Below the pieces are notes generated by a model, which worked only from the letters and a program-made list of their open reading frames with translations, did no database searches and was not told the DNA's origin. Below are positions 28,930 to 37,724 of a stretch of DNA of 64,000 nucleotides, one piece after another. The stretch is from Pelosinus propionicus DSM 13327 (lineage in GTDB: Bacteria > Bacillota > Negativicutes > DSM-13327), in the NCBI RefSeq assembly GCF_900114615.1, contig NZ_FOTS01000009.1, forward strand, positions 62,001 through 126,000, written 5' to 3'. The position numbers and the translations under genes are program-made. Within the stretch, counting starts at the first letter, position 1. Each line of letters begins with the position of its first letter.

Positions 28930-29820
28930 CTAAATATTTTCTTCCAGCACTTGTTTGCGTTGGAAGCCCTCTAGGCGTAAGTAATAGTCAGTTGTATCAA
29001 TAAGTGCCTGCATTGGCACCAGTCCCACTATTTCGCTGCCAATAATGTTGACACCATATCGGGCTGCTTCATTTTTTACCGTTTCAAATACCCGGTGTAG
29101 TGGCGTGCCTTCATAATTAACCATATTGATAGTAACTTGTGCAATATTGCGCTCTTCAATCATAATGCCCATAGCACGGCAGTATTTGAAACCTCCTTTT
29201 GCTTCCCGAATAGCGGCTGCAATTTTTTTAGCTATATTAACATCACTGGTATTTAGATTAATATTATAGGCAATTAAACACTGCCGAGCTCCTACTACTG
29301 TAGCACCAGCCCTAGGATGCATTTTGGCCGGACCATAATCTGGCTTTCTTTCTGGCTCCGTAATGGCTGTTTTTAATCCTTCATACTGCCCTTTACGCAC
29401 ATCCGGCAAATTCTTACGCTCGCTCTTTTTCGCAGCTGCTTCATACATATACACTGGAATGTCTAATTTTTCAGCAATTTCTTTTCCTAATTCATTGGCT
29501 AGTTCCACGCACTCTTCAAGGCTGACTCCTCGTACTGGAATGAAAGGAATCACATCAGTAGCTCCCATGCGCGGATGCTCACCATGATGCTGTTCCATAT
29601 CAATCAATTCCGCAGCTTTGGCACAAGAGGAAAAGGCTGCTTGCTTAACTGCTTGAGGTTCGCCTACAAACGTTACCACTGAGCGATTATGACTGGCATC
29701 AGATTGTACATCCAGCAGCTTGATGCCTTCTATTTTTTTCACTTCATTTACGATAGCCTCTATTACTTCTGAACGACGTCCTTCACTAAAGTTAGGTACA
29801 CATTCTACTAATTTGCTCAT
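28930..29820 (-). CDS. ftcD: Glutamate formimidoyltransferase
   Basis: 296 residues with the N-terminal motif LVECVPNFSEGRR and the HRSVVTF-like stretch HNRSVVTFVG, then HHGEHPRMGATDVIPFIP. It moves the formimino group of N-formimino-L-glutamate to tetrahydrofolate, giving glutamate. The Shine-Dalgarno AGGAGG lies at the very end of hutI. Its partner FchA is the next gene. The window also encodes HutG, which removes the same group in a folate-independent way. Confidence 0.96.
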   Translation of the reverse strand: MSKLVECVPNFSEGRRSEVIEAIVNEVKKIEGIKLLDVQSDASHNRSVVTFVGEPQAVKQAAFSSCAKAAELIDMEQHHGEHPRMGATDVIPFIPVRGVSLEECVELANELGKEIAEKLDIPVYMYEAAAKKSERKNLPDVRKGQYEGLKTAITEPERKPDYGPAKMHPRAGATVVGARQCLIAYNINLNTSDVNIAKKIAAAIREAKGGFKYCRAMGIMIEERNIAQVTINMVNYEGTPLHRVFETVKNEAARYGVNIIGSEIVGLVPMQALIDTTDYYLRLEGFQRKQVLEENI

Positions 29821-29821
29821 C

Positions 29822-31105
29822 TTATTTAATACCTCCTAAATTACTGTATCCTTTATCTACAACCACTTGCCCCTTCTTAATAACCCGGTCAACGATATTC
29901 ATTCCAGCATGATAACTCAAAAATAAATAAGATGGATATTTTAGAATAAGTATATCAGCTTGCTTCCCGGGTTCTAACGTACCAATGCGATCTGCTCTTC
30001 CAACGGCAGCTGCACCATTTAGCGTCAACGCCGTCAGGATTTCTGCCGGCGATAACGTAAGCTGGATAGCAGCCAATGCAATCAGCATAGGAATTGAGTG
30101 ACTAAAGCAACTTCCTGGATTATAGTCAGTTGCTAGTGCAAGTGCTCCGCCATTATCGATGATCCACCTAGCTCTGGCGTATTTTTCCTTAAGACAAAAT
30201 GCCGTAATTGGCAATACTGTCGCCACTACATCTCGGGCAGCCATATCAGCAATCCCTTTATCCGATGCCTGCAGCAAATGATCCGCAGAAACAGCCCCAA
30301 GTTCAGCGGCAAGCTCTGCTCCACCAAAGGATACAATCTCATCAGCATGAATTTTTCTTTTTAATCCTAAATCACCTGCGGCCTGCAGAATCTTTCGTGT
30401 CTGATCAACTGAAAATACACCCTTTTCGCAGAATACGTCGCAAAACTCTGCTATTGACTGCTCTACCACTGCTGGCAAAAGTTCTTCCACAATGAATGTG
30501 ACATAGTCATCTCCGCGCCCATGATATTTAGGAGGAATGGCATGAGCCCCCATAAAAGTGGGCACAACTTCGACAGTATGCACGGCATTTAATTTTCCCA
30601 TAACTTTTAATTGCATGAGTTCCGTATCAAAATCTAATCCATAACCGCTCTTGCCTTCCACAGTAGTAACGCCCATAAGCAGCATGTCATCTAACCGCCT
30701 AGATGCACTCTCAAACATTGCATCATAGTCCATAGACTGGGTGGCTTTCACGGTGTTTAAAATACCACCGCCCCGCTCTAATATCTCCAAGTAAGGGGTT
30801 CCGCTAAGACGCCAGAAGAATTCTTCTGGACGATAACCGCCAAACACAAAATGCGTATGAGAATCTACAAATCCTGGAATAACACTGCACCCTGACGCAT
30901 CAATGATTGTTAAATTTTCACGGGAAATTTCGGGCAACTCAGCAGTTTTTCCCACCCATTCAACAATGCCGTCTTTTGCCAATAATGCACCATCAATGAT
31001 TCTCTCCAAGCGATTCATGTCAGTTCCTTTTCTGGCTGTTGTCCCTGTGCTGGTAACAATCTCTGCTGCATGTTTAATTAATAACATACTACCTTCACTA
31101 CGCAA
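29822..31105 (-). CDS. hutI: Imidazolonepropionase
   Basis: About 427 residues of the amidohydrolase superfamily. The longest frame starts at 31138 inside hutU. AAAGGGGGA favours TTG 31105; ATG 31087 (MLLIKHAAEIVT) is the alternative. Metal motif VDSHTHFVFGG, then GKSGYGLD, KIHADEIVSFGGAELA and TDYNPGS are all present. It opens the imidazolone ring of 4-imidazolone-5-propionate to N-formimino-glutamate. The order hutU-hutI-ftcD-fchA follows the pathway order. Confidence 0.95.
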   Translation of the reverse strand: MRSEGSMLLIKHAAEIVTSTGTTARKGTDMNRLERIIDGALLAKDGIVEWVGKTAELPEISRENLTIIDASGCSVIPGFVDSHTHFVFGGYRPEEFFWRLSGTPYLEILERGGGILNTVKATQSMDYDAMFESASRRLDDMLLMGVTTVEGKSGYGLDFDTELMQLKVMGKLNAVHTVEVVPTFMGAHAIPPKYHGRGDDYVTFIVEELLPAVVEQSIAEFCDVFCEKGVFSVDQTRKILQAAGDLGLKRKIHADEIVSFGGAELAAELGAVSADHLLQASDKGIADMAARDVVATVLPITAFCLKEKYARARWIIDNGGALALATDYNPGSCFSHSIPMLIALAAIQLTLSPAEILTALTLNGAAAVGRADRIGTLEPGKQADILILKYPSYLFLSYHAGMNIVDRVIKKGQVVVDKGYSNLGGIK

Positions 31106-31130
31106 AGCATCTCCCCCTTTTGGCACTTTT

Positions 31131-33167
31131 TTATTCAAAATTATTTAATATTGCAGCGACAATTTTTTCGATCAGTTCTTCTGTTGGAACATATGGAATT
31201 GTTACATGAGCTTTGCCTGCATAATCGCGGTTAAATTCAATAATGGTTTCAATTGAATGCTCATTTCTTGCCCATGACCGACGGGCTACACCCCCAATGA
31301 CATCCCATAGCATAGCCGACTGCAAAATTTGGTCTACTCGCTCACTGCCATCCAACACCATACCAAATCCGCCGTTAATTGATTTTCCAATTCCCACACC
31401 ACCCCCATTGTGCAATGCTACCAGGCTCATACCTCTCGCAGCATTTCCTGCGAAACATTGTACTGCCATATCCGCCATTACATTGCTGCCATCCTTAATA
31501 TTCGACGTTTCACGAAAGGGTGAGTCTGTGCCACTGACATCGTGATGATCACGTCCTAGCATAACCGGACCGATCTCACCGCGGCGCACCATTTCATTAA
31601 AACGTAATGCAATACTTTTACGTCCTTCTGCATCCTGATATAAAATGCGCGCCTGGGTACCTACAACCAACTCATGTTTTTGGGCATCACGAATCCAAAT
31701 ATAATTATCTCTATCCTGACCGCGTCGTTCAGGATCAATGCATTCCATCGCTGCTTGATCCGTTTTATGCAAATCTTCTGGTTTGCCGCTCAAGCAAACC
31801 CAACGGAACGGGCCATAACCGTAATCAAACAATTGCGGTCCCATAATATCTTCCACATAAGAAGGGAAGATGAAGCCATCTTTTTCATCATGTCCATTTT
31901 TAGCAATTTCTGTAACTCCTGCATCATAGACCGCCTTCATAAATGCATTTCCGTAATCAAAGAAGTAGCTTCCCTGTTCTACCAATTCTTTAATTAATCT
32001 AAAATGCCGCTGCAAGCTCTTGTTAACCAATTCATGAAATTTGCTGCGATTGTTGGTCAGAAGTGCAGTTCTTTCCTCAAAGGTCAACCCCTGTGGACAA
32101 TAGCCACCATCATAGGCTACATGGCAGGAGGTCTGATCAGACAACAAATCAATCTGCTTACGATTGGCTACTGCATATTCCAGCAAATCTACAATATTGC
32201 CATGATAGGCGATCGACAACGCTTTGCCTGCAGCCTGATATTCTTCTGCCATTTTAAATACTTTCTCAATATCATCACTACATTTTCTAACCCATCCTTG
32301 CTCTAAACGTGTCTGAATTCGAGAGTAGTCTACCTCAGCAATAATCCCCACTGCACCAGCAATTTCTATTGCTTTAGGCTGTGCACCACTCATACCACCC
32401 AACCCGGAAGAAACAAACAACTTCCCATGCAGATCATCCTGAGGCGCAACGCCCAATTTAATCCTGCCTGCCGTTAACAACGTGTTAAAAGTTCCATGTA
32501 CAATGCCTTGTGGACCAATATACATCCAGCCGCCCGCCGTCATCTGTCCATAGTTGGCAACTCCCATCTGTTCAGCGACTTCCCAATCATTCTGATTATC
32601 AAACATCCCTACCATCAAAGCATTAGTAATAATTACTCTAGGTGCTTCGGGTTTTGATGGGAACAGTCCCAGGGGATGTCCGGACTCTACTACCAGTGTT
32701 TGCTCCTGCGTCATTACTTCCAGATATTTTTTTATTAATTGGTATTGCATCCAATTTTGGCATACGCTTCCCGTCTCCCCATACGTGACCAATTCATAGG
32801 GATAAAGTGCAACATCATGATCAAGGTTATTGTCAATCATGACTTGAAATGCCTTTCCCTCGGTGCAGTGACCTTTATATTCATCCAAAGGTTTTCCGTA
32901 AATAGCTTCTTTCGGCATATACCTATAACCATAAATCCGCCCATATGTTTTTAGTTCTTCCATAAATTCTCTTGCCAAATTACTATGTAACTCCTCTGGG
33001 ATATACCGTAGAGCATTTTTTAATGCAACTTTACTTTGTTCGATGTTTAACCGAAAGCCTCTATCCGGTGCTCTGCGTACCCCCTCCTTAAATATCGGCG
33101 GCTCTGGTAATACATTGTCCAGTTTAATGGTCATTGCACTGGCAATCTCTTTGTTATCGATTTTCAT
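31131..33167 (-). CDS. hutU: Urocanate hydratase
   Basis: 678 residues from ATG 33167, with AAGGAG 8 bases upstream. This is the long form found in Firmicutes and animals; the E. coli/Pseudomonas type is near 560. NAD-binding and family motifs: GMFDNQNDWE, GQMTAGGWMYIGPQGIVHGT, SSGLGGMSGAQPKA, DQTSCHVAYDGGYCP, GRDHHDVSGTDSPFRET, and NGGGVGIGKSINGG. It converts urocanate to 4-imidazolone-5-propionate. A 136-bp gap separates it from hutG and holds a direct-repeat motif shared with the operon head. Confidence 0.97.
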   Translation of the reverse strand: MKIDNKEIASAMTIKLDNVLPEPPIFKEGVRRAPDRGFRLNIEQSKVALKNALRYIPEELHSNLAREFMEELKTYGRIYGYRYMPKEAIYGKPLDEYKGHCTEGKAFQVMIDNNLDHDVALYPYELVTYGETGSVCQNWMQYQLIKKYLEVMTQEQTLVVESGHPLGLFPSKPEAPRVIITNALMVGMFDNQNDWEVAEQMGVANYGQMTAGGWMYIGPQGIVHGTFNTLLTAGRIKLGVAPQDDLHGKLFVSSGLGGMSGAQPKAIEIAGAVGIIAEVDYSRIQTRLEQGWVRKCSDDIEKVFKMAEEYQAAGKALSIAYHGNIVDLLEYAVANRKQIDLLSDQTSCHVAYDGGYCPQGLTFEERTALLTNNRSKFHELVNKSLQRHFRLIKELVEQGSYFFDYGNAFMKAVYDAGVTEIAKNGHDEKDGFIFPSYVEDIMGPQLFDYGYGPFRWVCLSGKPEDLHKTDQAAMECIDPERRGQDRDNYIWIRDAQKHELVVGTQARILYQDAEGRKSIALRFNEMVRRGEIGPVMLGRDHHDVSGTDSPFRETSNIKDGSNVMADMAVQCFAGNAARGMSLVALHNGGGVGIGKSINGGFGMVLDGSERVDQILQSAMLWDVIGGVARRSWARNEHSIETIIEFNRDYAGKAHVTIPYVPTEELIEKIVAAILNNFE

Positions 33168-33268
33168 CGTCATGTCTCCTTCCACAAAATAGTATTAAAA
33201 TATCTATACAATGAGTCATCAATTTTTCATTTAAAATAATCTTTATATTCTGATTATAATGCTTCTAC

Positions 33269-33287
33269 TGTCAAAATATCGTCAAAT
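33269..33287 (-). promoter_or_regulatory. Direct-repeat regulatory motif before hutU
   Basis: On the minus strand the site reads TTTGAC-N5-TTTGAC with an 11-bp period (ATTTGACGATATTTTGACA). A near-identical copy stands before the PAS-fhs unit at 36451-36469. A TATAAT hexamer lies 10 bp further on (33253-33258). The spacing does not give a standard sigma-A promoter, so the repeat is read as a regulator site. Confidence 0.6.
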
Positions 33288-33303
33288 CATGTACCATGCA
33301 TTT

Positions 33304-34314
33304 TCACCTAGCCAACCCTTTCAGTCGACAAAGAGTATCAACTACAGCAAAAATGATTACTTTAGCTAAGCTCGCAGTTGCTCTATCATGATCAAACCGC
33401 GGTGATACTTCGGCAATGTCAAATCCAACGACTTTTTGCGTGCGCAGTATATGTTTTAAATACTTCAGCACTATCTCCGGATGCAGCCCCAAGGGCTGTG
33501 GTGCACTGACACCGGGAGCAAAAGAAGAGGAAAACACATCCGCACAAATTGTTACGTAAAGATGGGGTATCGACTGCACAAAAGAATCAATTTTCTCCAG
33601 GATATGCTCTTCATATTGCATGGAGATATCACCTGCTAATAAGTAACCTGCTCCTAATTGTTGGGCAGTTTTAAACAATTCAAGTGTATTGCTGCTGCGC
33701 TGGATGCCTAGGCAAAAGTAATGGAATACTTCTCCCCATTTGCGTGCATCTTCAGCGATCTGCCGAAACATCGTCCCAGAATTTCCTTCTCCAATAAATG
33801 GTCGAAGGTCAAAGTGTGCATCAAAATTTAAAATCCCCAGATCACATTTGCCATCTTTCTGTCGCAGAAAGTCAGCTTGTCCCCGGAAATGTCCCAAAGC
33901 AGTTTCATGACCGCCTCCCATAACCAGAGGAAACAGTCCAGCTTGACGGAGGTAAATAACTGCTTGTTCTAGTGCCATCTGGCTTCTCGTTAACTCTCCA
34001 TCTGCACAGGTAATATTTCCTGCATCAAATAACAACACCTCTGAAGAAAAAGAACAAGGTAAATTAGTAAGTTCACGTCGTATCTCCTCCGGCCCCGAAG
34101 AAGCACCTTGGCGTCCGTTATTCCTCCGTATACCCTCATCACAGCAAAATCCCAGCAAAGCAAATCCTATTTTACCCGTGAATTTACATAATGGCTGCCG
34201 TAAATCCAGTGGTTTTATCCATTGGTGCCACCGGAATGCATCAAAATTTTCCTTGCTGTCAACCCGCCCCTGCCATATTGTAAAATCTGCTGTTTCGTAT
34301 CGATCCTGAAACAT
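33304..34314 (-). CDS. hutG: Formimidoylglutamase (arginase/agmatinase family)
   Basis: 336 residues from ATG 34314, with AGGAGG 6 bases before it. Metal-site motifs: GGGHETALGH (His136) and NFDAHFD (Asp165, His167, Asp169). The second acidic motif reads TICADVFSSSFAPGVSAP, so the usual first Asp of the D-x-D pair is Cys257 while Asp259 is kept. VSAPQPLGL is a HutG hallmark. It hydrolyses N-formimino-glutamate to glutamate and formamide, an alternative to FtcD. It lies between fhs (49 bp) and hutU. Confidence 0.9.
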   Translation of the reverse strand: MFQDRYETADFTIWQGRVDSKENFDAFRWHQWIKPLDLRQPLCKFTGKIGFALLGFCCDEGIRRNNGRQGASSGPEEIRRELTNLPCSFSSEVLLFDAGNITCADGELTRSQMALEQAVIYLRQAGLFPLVMGGGHETALGHFRGQADFLRQKDGKCDLGILNFDAHFDLRPFIGEGNSGTMFRQIAEDARKWGEVFHYFCLGIQRSSNTLELFKTAQQLGAGYLLAGDISMQYEEHILEKIDSFVQSIPHLYVTICADVFSSSFAPGVSAPQPLGLHPEIVLKYLKHILRTQKVVGFDIAEVSPRFDHDRATASLAKVIIFAVVDTLCRLKGLAR

Positions 34315-34363
34315 ACTTATCCTCCTGCTCATTCTTATCGTTTAATTTACAATTTGTATTGGC

Positions 34364-36031
34364 TTAAAATAACCCAGTAATTTTACCATCATTATCAATG
34401 TCCATCATTTCCGCTGCCGTTTTTTTCGGAAGTCCTGGCATTGTCATAATATCACCAGTAATTACTACCAAAAAGCCAGCACCAGCAGCTATTCGTATTT
34501 CTCTAACTGTCATGGTAAAAGCCTTTGGTCGCCCAATCTGTGTTGCATCATCGGACAAAGAATATTGCGTCTTAGCAATGCATATTGGCGTTTTATCAAG
34601 GCTCATCACATTCAAATCCTGAATGGTCTTTTCGGCTGCCTTGCTATAATTGACGTTTTCAGCACCATAAATTTCTTTAGCAATCACACTAATTTTTTCT
34701 TTGACAGGCAGTGTTTCATCATATAAAAATCTAACAGGTTTAGGCTCTTTAAACATGTCAAGAAGCTGCTCAGCCAGCTCTATTCCTCCAGCACCACCCT
34801 CAGCCCATACTTTTGAAATCGTTACTGTGACACCAATTTCCTTGCACTGCTCTCTGACGAATGATAGTTCTTCTTCTGTATCAGTTGGAAAAGCATTGAT
34901 GGCAACCACCGTAGGAATATTAAATTTTTGCATATTCTCGATATGTTTTTTTAAATTTTCCAATCCATGCTCTAGCGCCTTTTGATTGACTTTCGTCAAT
35001 TCTGTCTTAGCAATACCACCGTGTGCCTTAAGTGCCCTTACCGTAGCAACCAGTACCACTGCATCAGGCATAAATCCGGCAAAGCGACATTTTATGTCAA
35101 TAAACTTCTCCGCCCCCAAATCAGCACCAAAGCCAGCCTCGGTAATCAATATATCGGATAGCTTTAACGCAAATTTAGATGCCATTATGCTATTGCATCC
35201 ATGAGCGATATTAGCAAAAGGACCTCCGTGCACAAAAGCCGGTGTATGTTCAAGCGTCTGCACTAAATTAGGTTTAATAGCATCTTTGAATAAGAGTGTT
35301 AGCGCACCAGCAACTTTTAAATCCCCTGCCGTAATCGCTTGATTGTCATAGGTATAGCCTACAATGATTTTACTAATTCGTTGTTTCATATCATCCAAAT
35401 CTTTCGCTAAACACAAAATCGCCATTAATTCTGATGCAACGGTGATATCAAAGCCGCTCTCTCTTGGTACTCCATTAGCCTTTCCACCTATCCCAAGCAC
35501 AATATGACGCAATGTCCGATCATTAAGATCGACTACTCTTCGCCAAGTAACGCGGCGAGGATCAATCCCCAGCACATTGCCATGTTGAATATGATTATCA
35601 ATGATTGCGGACAACAAATTATGCGCCGTAGTCACGGCATGAATATCACCAGTAAAATGCAAATTGATATCTTCCATTGGAACAATCTGCGCATACCCAC
35701 CGCCTGCTGCACCACCCTTCATGCCAAAACAAGGCCCCAACGACGGTTCCCTCAAGGCAATCATCGCCTTTTTCCCCAGTCTTCGAAAGGCATCTCCCAA
35801 TCCAACAGTCGTAGTTGTTTTCCCCTCACCGGCTGCGGTTGGATTAATCGCACTAACTAATACCAGTTTCCCATTAGGACGCTGTTTCATTTTATCCCAC
35901 GCCGCCAGCGAAATTTTGGCTTTGTATTTTCCATACTGTTCGATATCATCTTCACTTAAACCAAGATCAGCCGCAATTTTGGTAATGGGCTGCATTCTTG
36001 CCTCCTGGGCAATTTCCACATCACTTTTCAT
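34364..36031 (-). CDS. fhs: Formate-tetrahydrofolate ligase
   Basis: 555 residues from ATG 36031 with GAGGTGATT upstream, the usual length for bacterial Fhs. The P-loop is [20 protein letters not shown], and [21 protein letters not shown] and [10 protein letters not shown] are family landmarks. It links formate and tetrahydrofolate using ATP. In the reverse direction it makes ATP from 10-formyl-tetrahydrofolate, which is the likely use here since methenyl-tetrahydrofolate is produced by FtcD/FchA in the same cluster (inference). In acetogens it also serves the Wood-Ljungdahl pathway. It starts 22 bp after the PAS gene. Confidence 0.96.
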   Translation of the reverse strand: MKSDVEIAQEARMQPITKIAADLGLSEDDIEQYGKYKAKISLAAWDKMKQRPNGKLVLVSAINPTAAGEGKTTTTVGLGDAFRRLGKKAMIALREPSLGPCFGMKGGAAGGGYAQIVPMEDINLHFTGDIHAVTTAHNLLSAIIDNHIQHGNVLGIDPRRVTWRRVVDLNDRTLRHIVLGIGGKANGVPRESGFDITVASELMAILCLAKDLDDMKQRISKIIVGYTYDNQAITAGDLKVAGALTLLFKDAIKPNLVQTLEHTPAFVHGGPFANIAHGCNSIMASKFALKLSDILITEAGFGADLGAEKFIDIKCRFAGFMPDAVVLVATVRALKAHGGIAKTELTKVNQKALEHGLENLKKHIENMQKFNIPTVVAINAFPTDTEEELSFVREQCKEIGVTVTISKVWAEGGAGGIELAEQLLDMFKEPKPVRFLYDETLPVKEKISVIAKEIYGAENVNYSKAAEKTIQDLNVMSLDKTPICIAKTQYSLSDDATQIGRPKAFTMTVREIRIAAGAGFLVVITGDIMTMPGLPKKTAAEMMDIDNDGKITGLF

Positions 36032-36053
36032 TATAATCACCTCTTTCAAAAAT

Positions 36054-36392
36054 TTAGCTCCTTACATAATGGGGCATTTCAGCTGGGATCACCATCGATA
36101 ATTCCACCAGACCCGCATATTCTCCATTTTGATACCAAGGAGTTTGATATATCAGCTTTTTTACGCCATTTTTCTCAATGGTATAACTATTGGCAGTTTT
36201 CGTTTCAATAATCGTCGTGATTTTTTTACAGGCATGGTCAGGATGGATGTCTGCTACATTTTTTCCAATCAAAGAATTACCGCCATACTTTTCAAAAGCT
36301 TTAACCGAGGAATCATTCATTTCTATAATTTTTCCAGTCTTATCTGTAACGGTAACTGCAAAGGGCAATTCCTTTGCCCATCTGGTAGACAT
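36054..36392 (-). CDS. Small PAS-domain protein
   Basis: 112 residues from ATG 36392, with AAAGGGG 8 bases before it. The entire protein is one PAS domain ([41 protein letters not shown], then a beta-sheet half). No kinase, HTH or enzyme domain is attached. It is the first gene of the fhs-hutG unit, 22 bp before fhs. PAS domains bind small ligands, haem or flavin or form dimers, so it may act as a sensor or adaptor for the cluster. The ligand is unknown. Confidence 0.82.
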   Translation of the reverse strand: MSTRWAKELPFAVTVTDKTGKIIEMNDSSVKAFEKYGGNSLIGKNVADIHPDHACKKITTIIETKTANSYTIEKNGVKKLIYQTPWYQNGEYAGLVELSMVIPAEMPHYVRS

Positions 36393-36450
36393 ATGCTTTC
36401 CCCTTTCTTTTTTCAAGTTATTCTGCTTATATGAATTCTATAAAAAGCAA

Positions 36451-36469
36451 TGTCTAAATATCGTCAAAT
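36451..36469 (-). promoter_or_regulatory. Direct-repeat regulatory motif before the PAS-fhs unit
   Basis: Minus strand: ATTTGACGATATTTAGACA, identical to the hutU-proximal site at 18 of 19 positions. It lies 59 bp before the PAS start. TAGACA-N17-CATATA downstream is a possible but weak sigma-A promoter. Confidence 0.6.
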
Positions 36470-36492
36470 AGCAGTGGTACCTTATATAAGTA

Positions 36493-36556
36493 AGAAAAAG
36501 GGCACACGAAAAAATAGAGGAATCGTTTCCTCAAATTTTTGTGTGCCCTTTTCTTG
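36493..36556 (-). terminator. Terminator after the MacAB-like operon
   Basis: AAGGGCACAC (36541-36552 side) pairs with GTGTGCCCTTT, with an inner GAGG/CCTC stem. CTTTTTCTTA follows on the minus strand. It separates the efflux operon from the PAS-hut cluster. Confidence 0.85.
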
Positions 36557-36652
36557 ATTTTAAGCTGTCTTCAATGGATACAAATAAGAACCGTATCTGC
36601 CACTTTGTATTTTATTATGCCCAATCACTGGATGAGAAGAGTTCAATTTAGA

Positions 36653-37702
36653 TTATGATGCGTCAATCGACACCGATGCCGTCATATTCCAACGCATTCG
36701 CTCATCCATATGGAGAGGCTCAATGAATACCGCGTAAGTCATGTCACCGCGCTTTTTCTCGCCAAAGGGTCTGATTCGTGTTACCTTCCCTGGAAGCTCC
36801 AGCCCTGGAATCGCATCAAAGGTAATTTTCACCTCCGCCCCCTGCTTGATACGGGCAATATTTATCTCCGTCAAATCCGTAGTTTTAATTTGCCATTTTG
36901 ATAAATCTGCTAACTGAATATTATCATTATCTGTTATTTCTACATTTTCATCACGTTTAGCCGGATCAATCGAAACAAATTCACCTACTTTAAGATCTAT
37001 CGAGGCTATGGTACCGCTAAAAGGCGCCCGAAGTTCTGTCAGTACGATACTTTCCTGTGTTCCGAGCAATTTTGCTTTAGCAGTAGCTACATCCGCGGCT
37101 GACACTGCAATATCTTCCGATCTTGAACCGGCTTTCGCCATGTCGAGGTCAGCCTCCGCCTGCCGCAACTCGGCCAGTGCTTTTAGATAGGCTGTCTTGT
37201 CTTTATCCAACTGCTGCCCTGAAACAGCACCCTGTTCAAAAAGTCGCTTTGTTCGCTCAAAGTTTGCTTTTGCTTCTTCACTCGAAGCACGATTCTGTTC
37301 CATTACTGCCTGCTTCATCATTACTTCCTGTAGCCTTAGCCCAGCGCTAGTTTTACTATGACTTGCCTCAGCTTTAGCCAATTCCGCTAGATCACTCTGA
37401 GATTTGGCTTTAAGCTCCCGGCTATCCAGACGAACTAGAACTTGCCCTGCTTCTACCTTGTCTCCCTCAGCCACAAGAATCTCCGATATGATACCACTTA
37501 CCGAGAAACTGAGCACCGAATATTTTACCGGAATCACTTTTCCTTCTGCTACTACCTTATTGCTCGCCTTTACTGGCGGCAGTACAGGCTGCTGCGTTGG
37601 CGTACTTTCCCGATGGAAAGCATAATATCCGCCGCCAGCCGCTAAGATCATAACCATTAACACAACGGCTGTCCATTTTTTACCTTTGCTATTTAAATTC
37701 AT
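36653..37702 (-). CDS. HlyD/MacA-type efflux adaptor protein
   Basis: 349 residues from ATG 37702, with AAAGGGGA 8 bases before it. One N-terminal membrane segment (about 10-27) is followed by a biotinyl-lipoyl half-motif (VSGIISEILVAEGDKVEAGQVLVRLDS). A coiled-coil hairpin (about 90-190, rich in Ala, Glu, Gln) comes next, then the returning lipoyl half (LRAPFSGTIASIDLKVGEFVS) and a beta-barrel. It joins the ABC permease to an outer component or works alone. The ABC ATPase and permease lie just upstream in the same operon. No TolC-like gene is nearby. Confidence 0.9.
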   Translation of the reverse strand: MNLNSKGKKWTAVVLMVMILAAGGGYYAFHRESTPTQQPVLPPVKASNKVVAEGKVIPVKYSVLSFSVSGIISEILVAEGDKVEAGQVLVRLDSRELKAKSQSDLAELAKAEASHSKTSAGLRLQEVMMKQAVMEQNRASSEEAKANFERTKRLFEQGAVSGQQLDKDKTAYLKALAELRQAEADLDMAKAGSRSEDIAVSAADVATAKAKLLGTQESIVLTELRAPFSGTIASIDLKVGEFVSIDPAKRDENVEITDNDNIQLADLSKWQIKTTDLTEINIARIKQGAEVKITFDAIPGLELPGKVTRIRPFGEKKRGDMTYAVFIEPLHMDERMRWNMTASVSIDAS

Positions 37703-37724
37703 TAGAAATCCCCTTTGCAATTCG

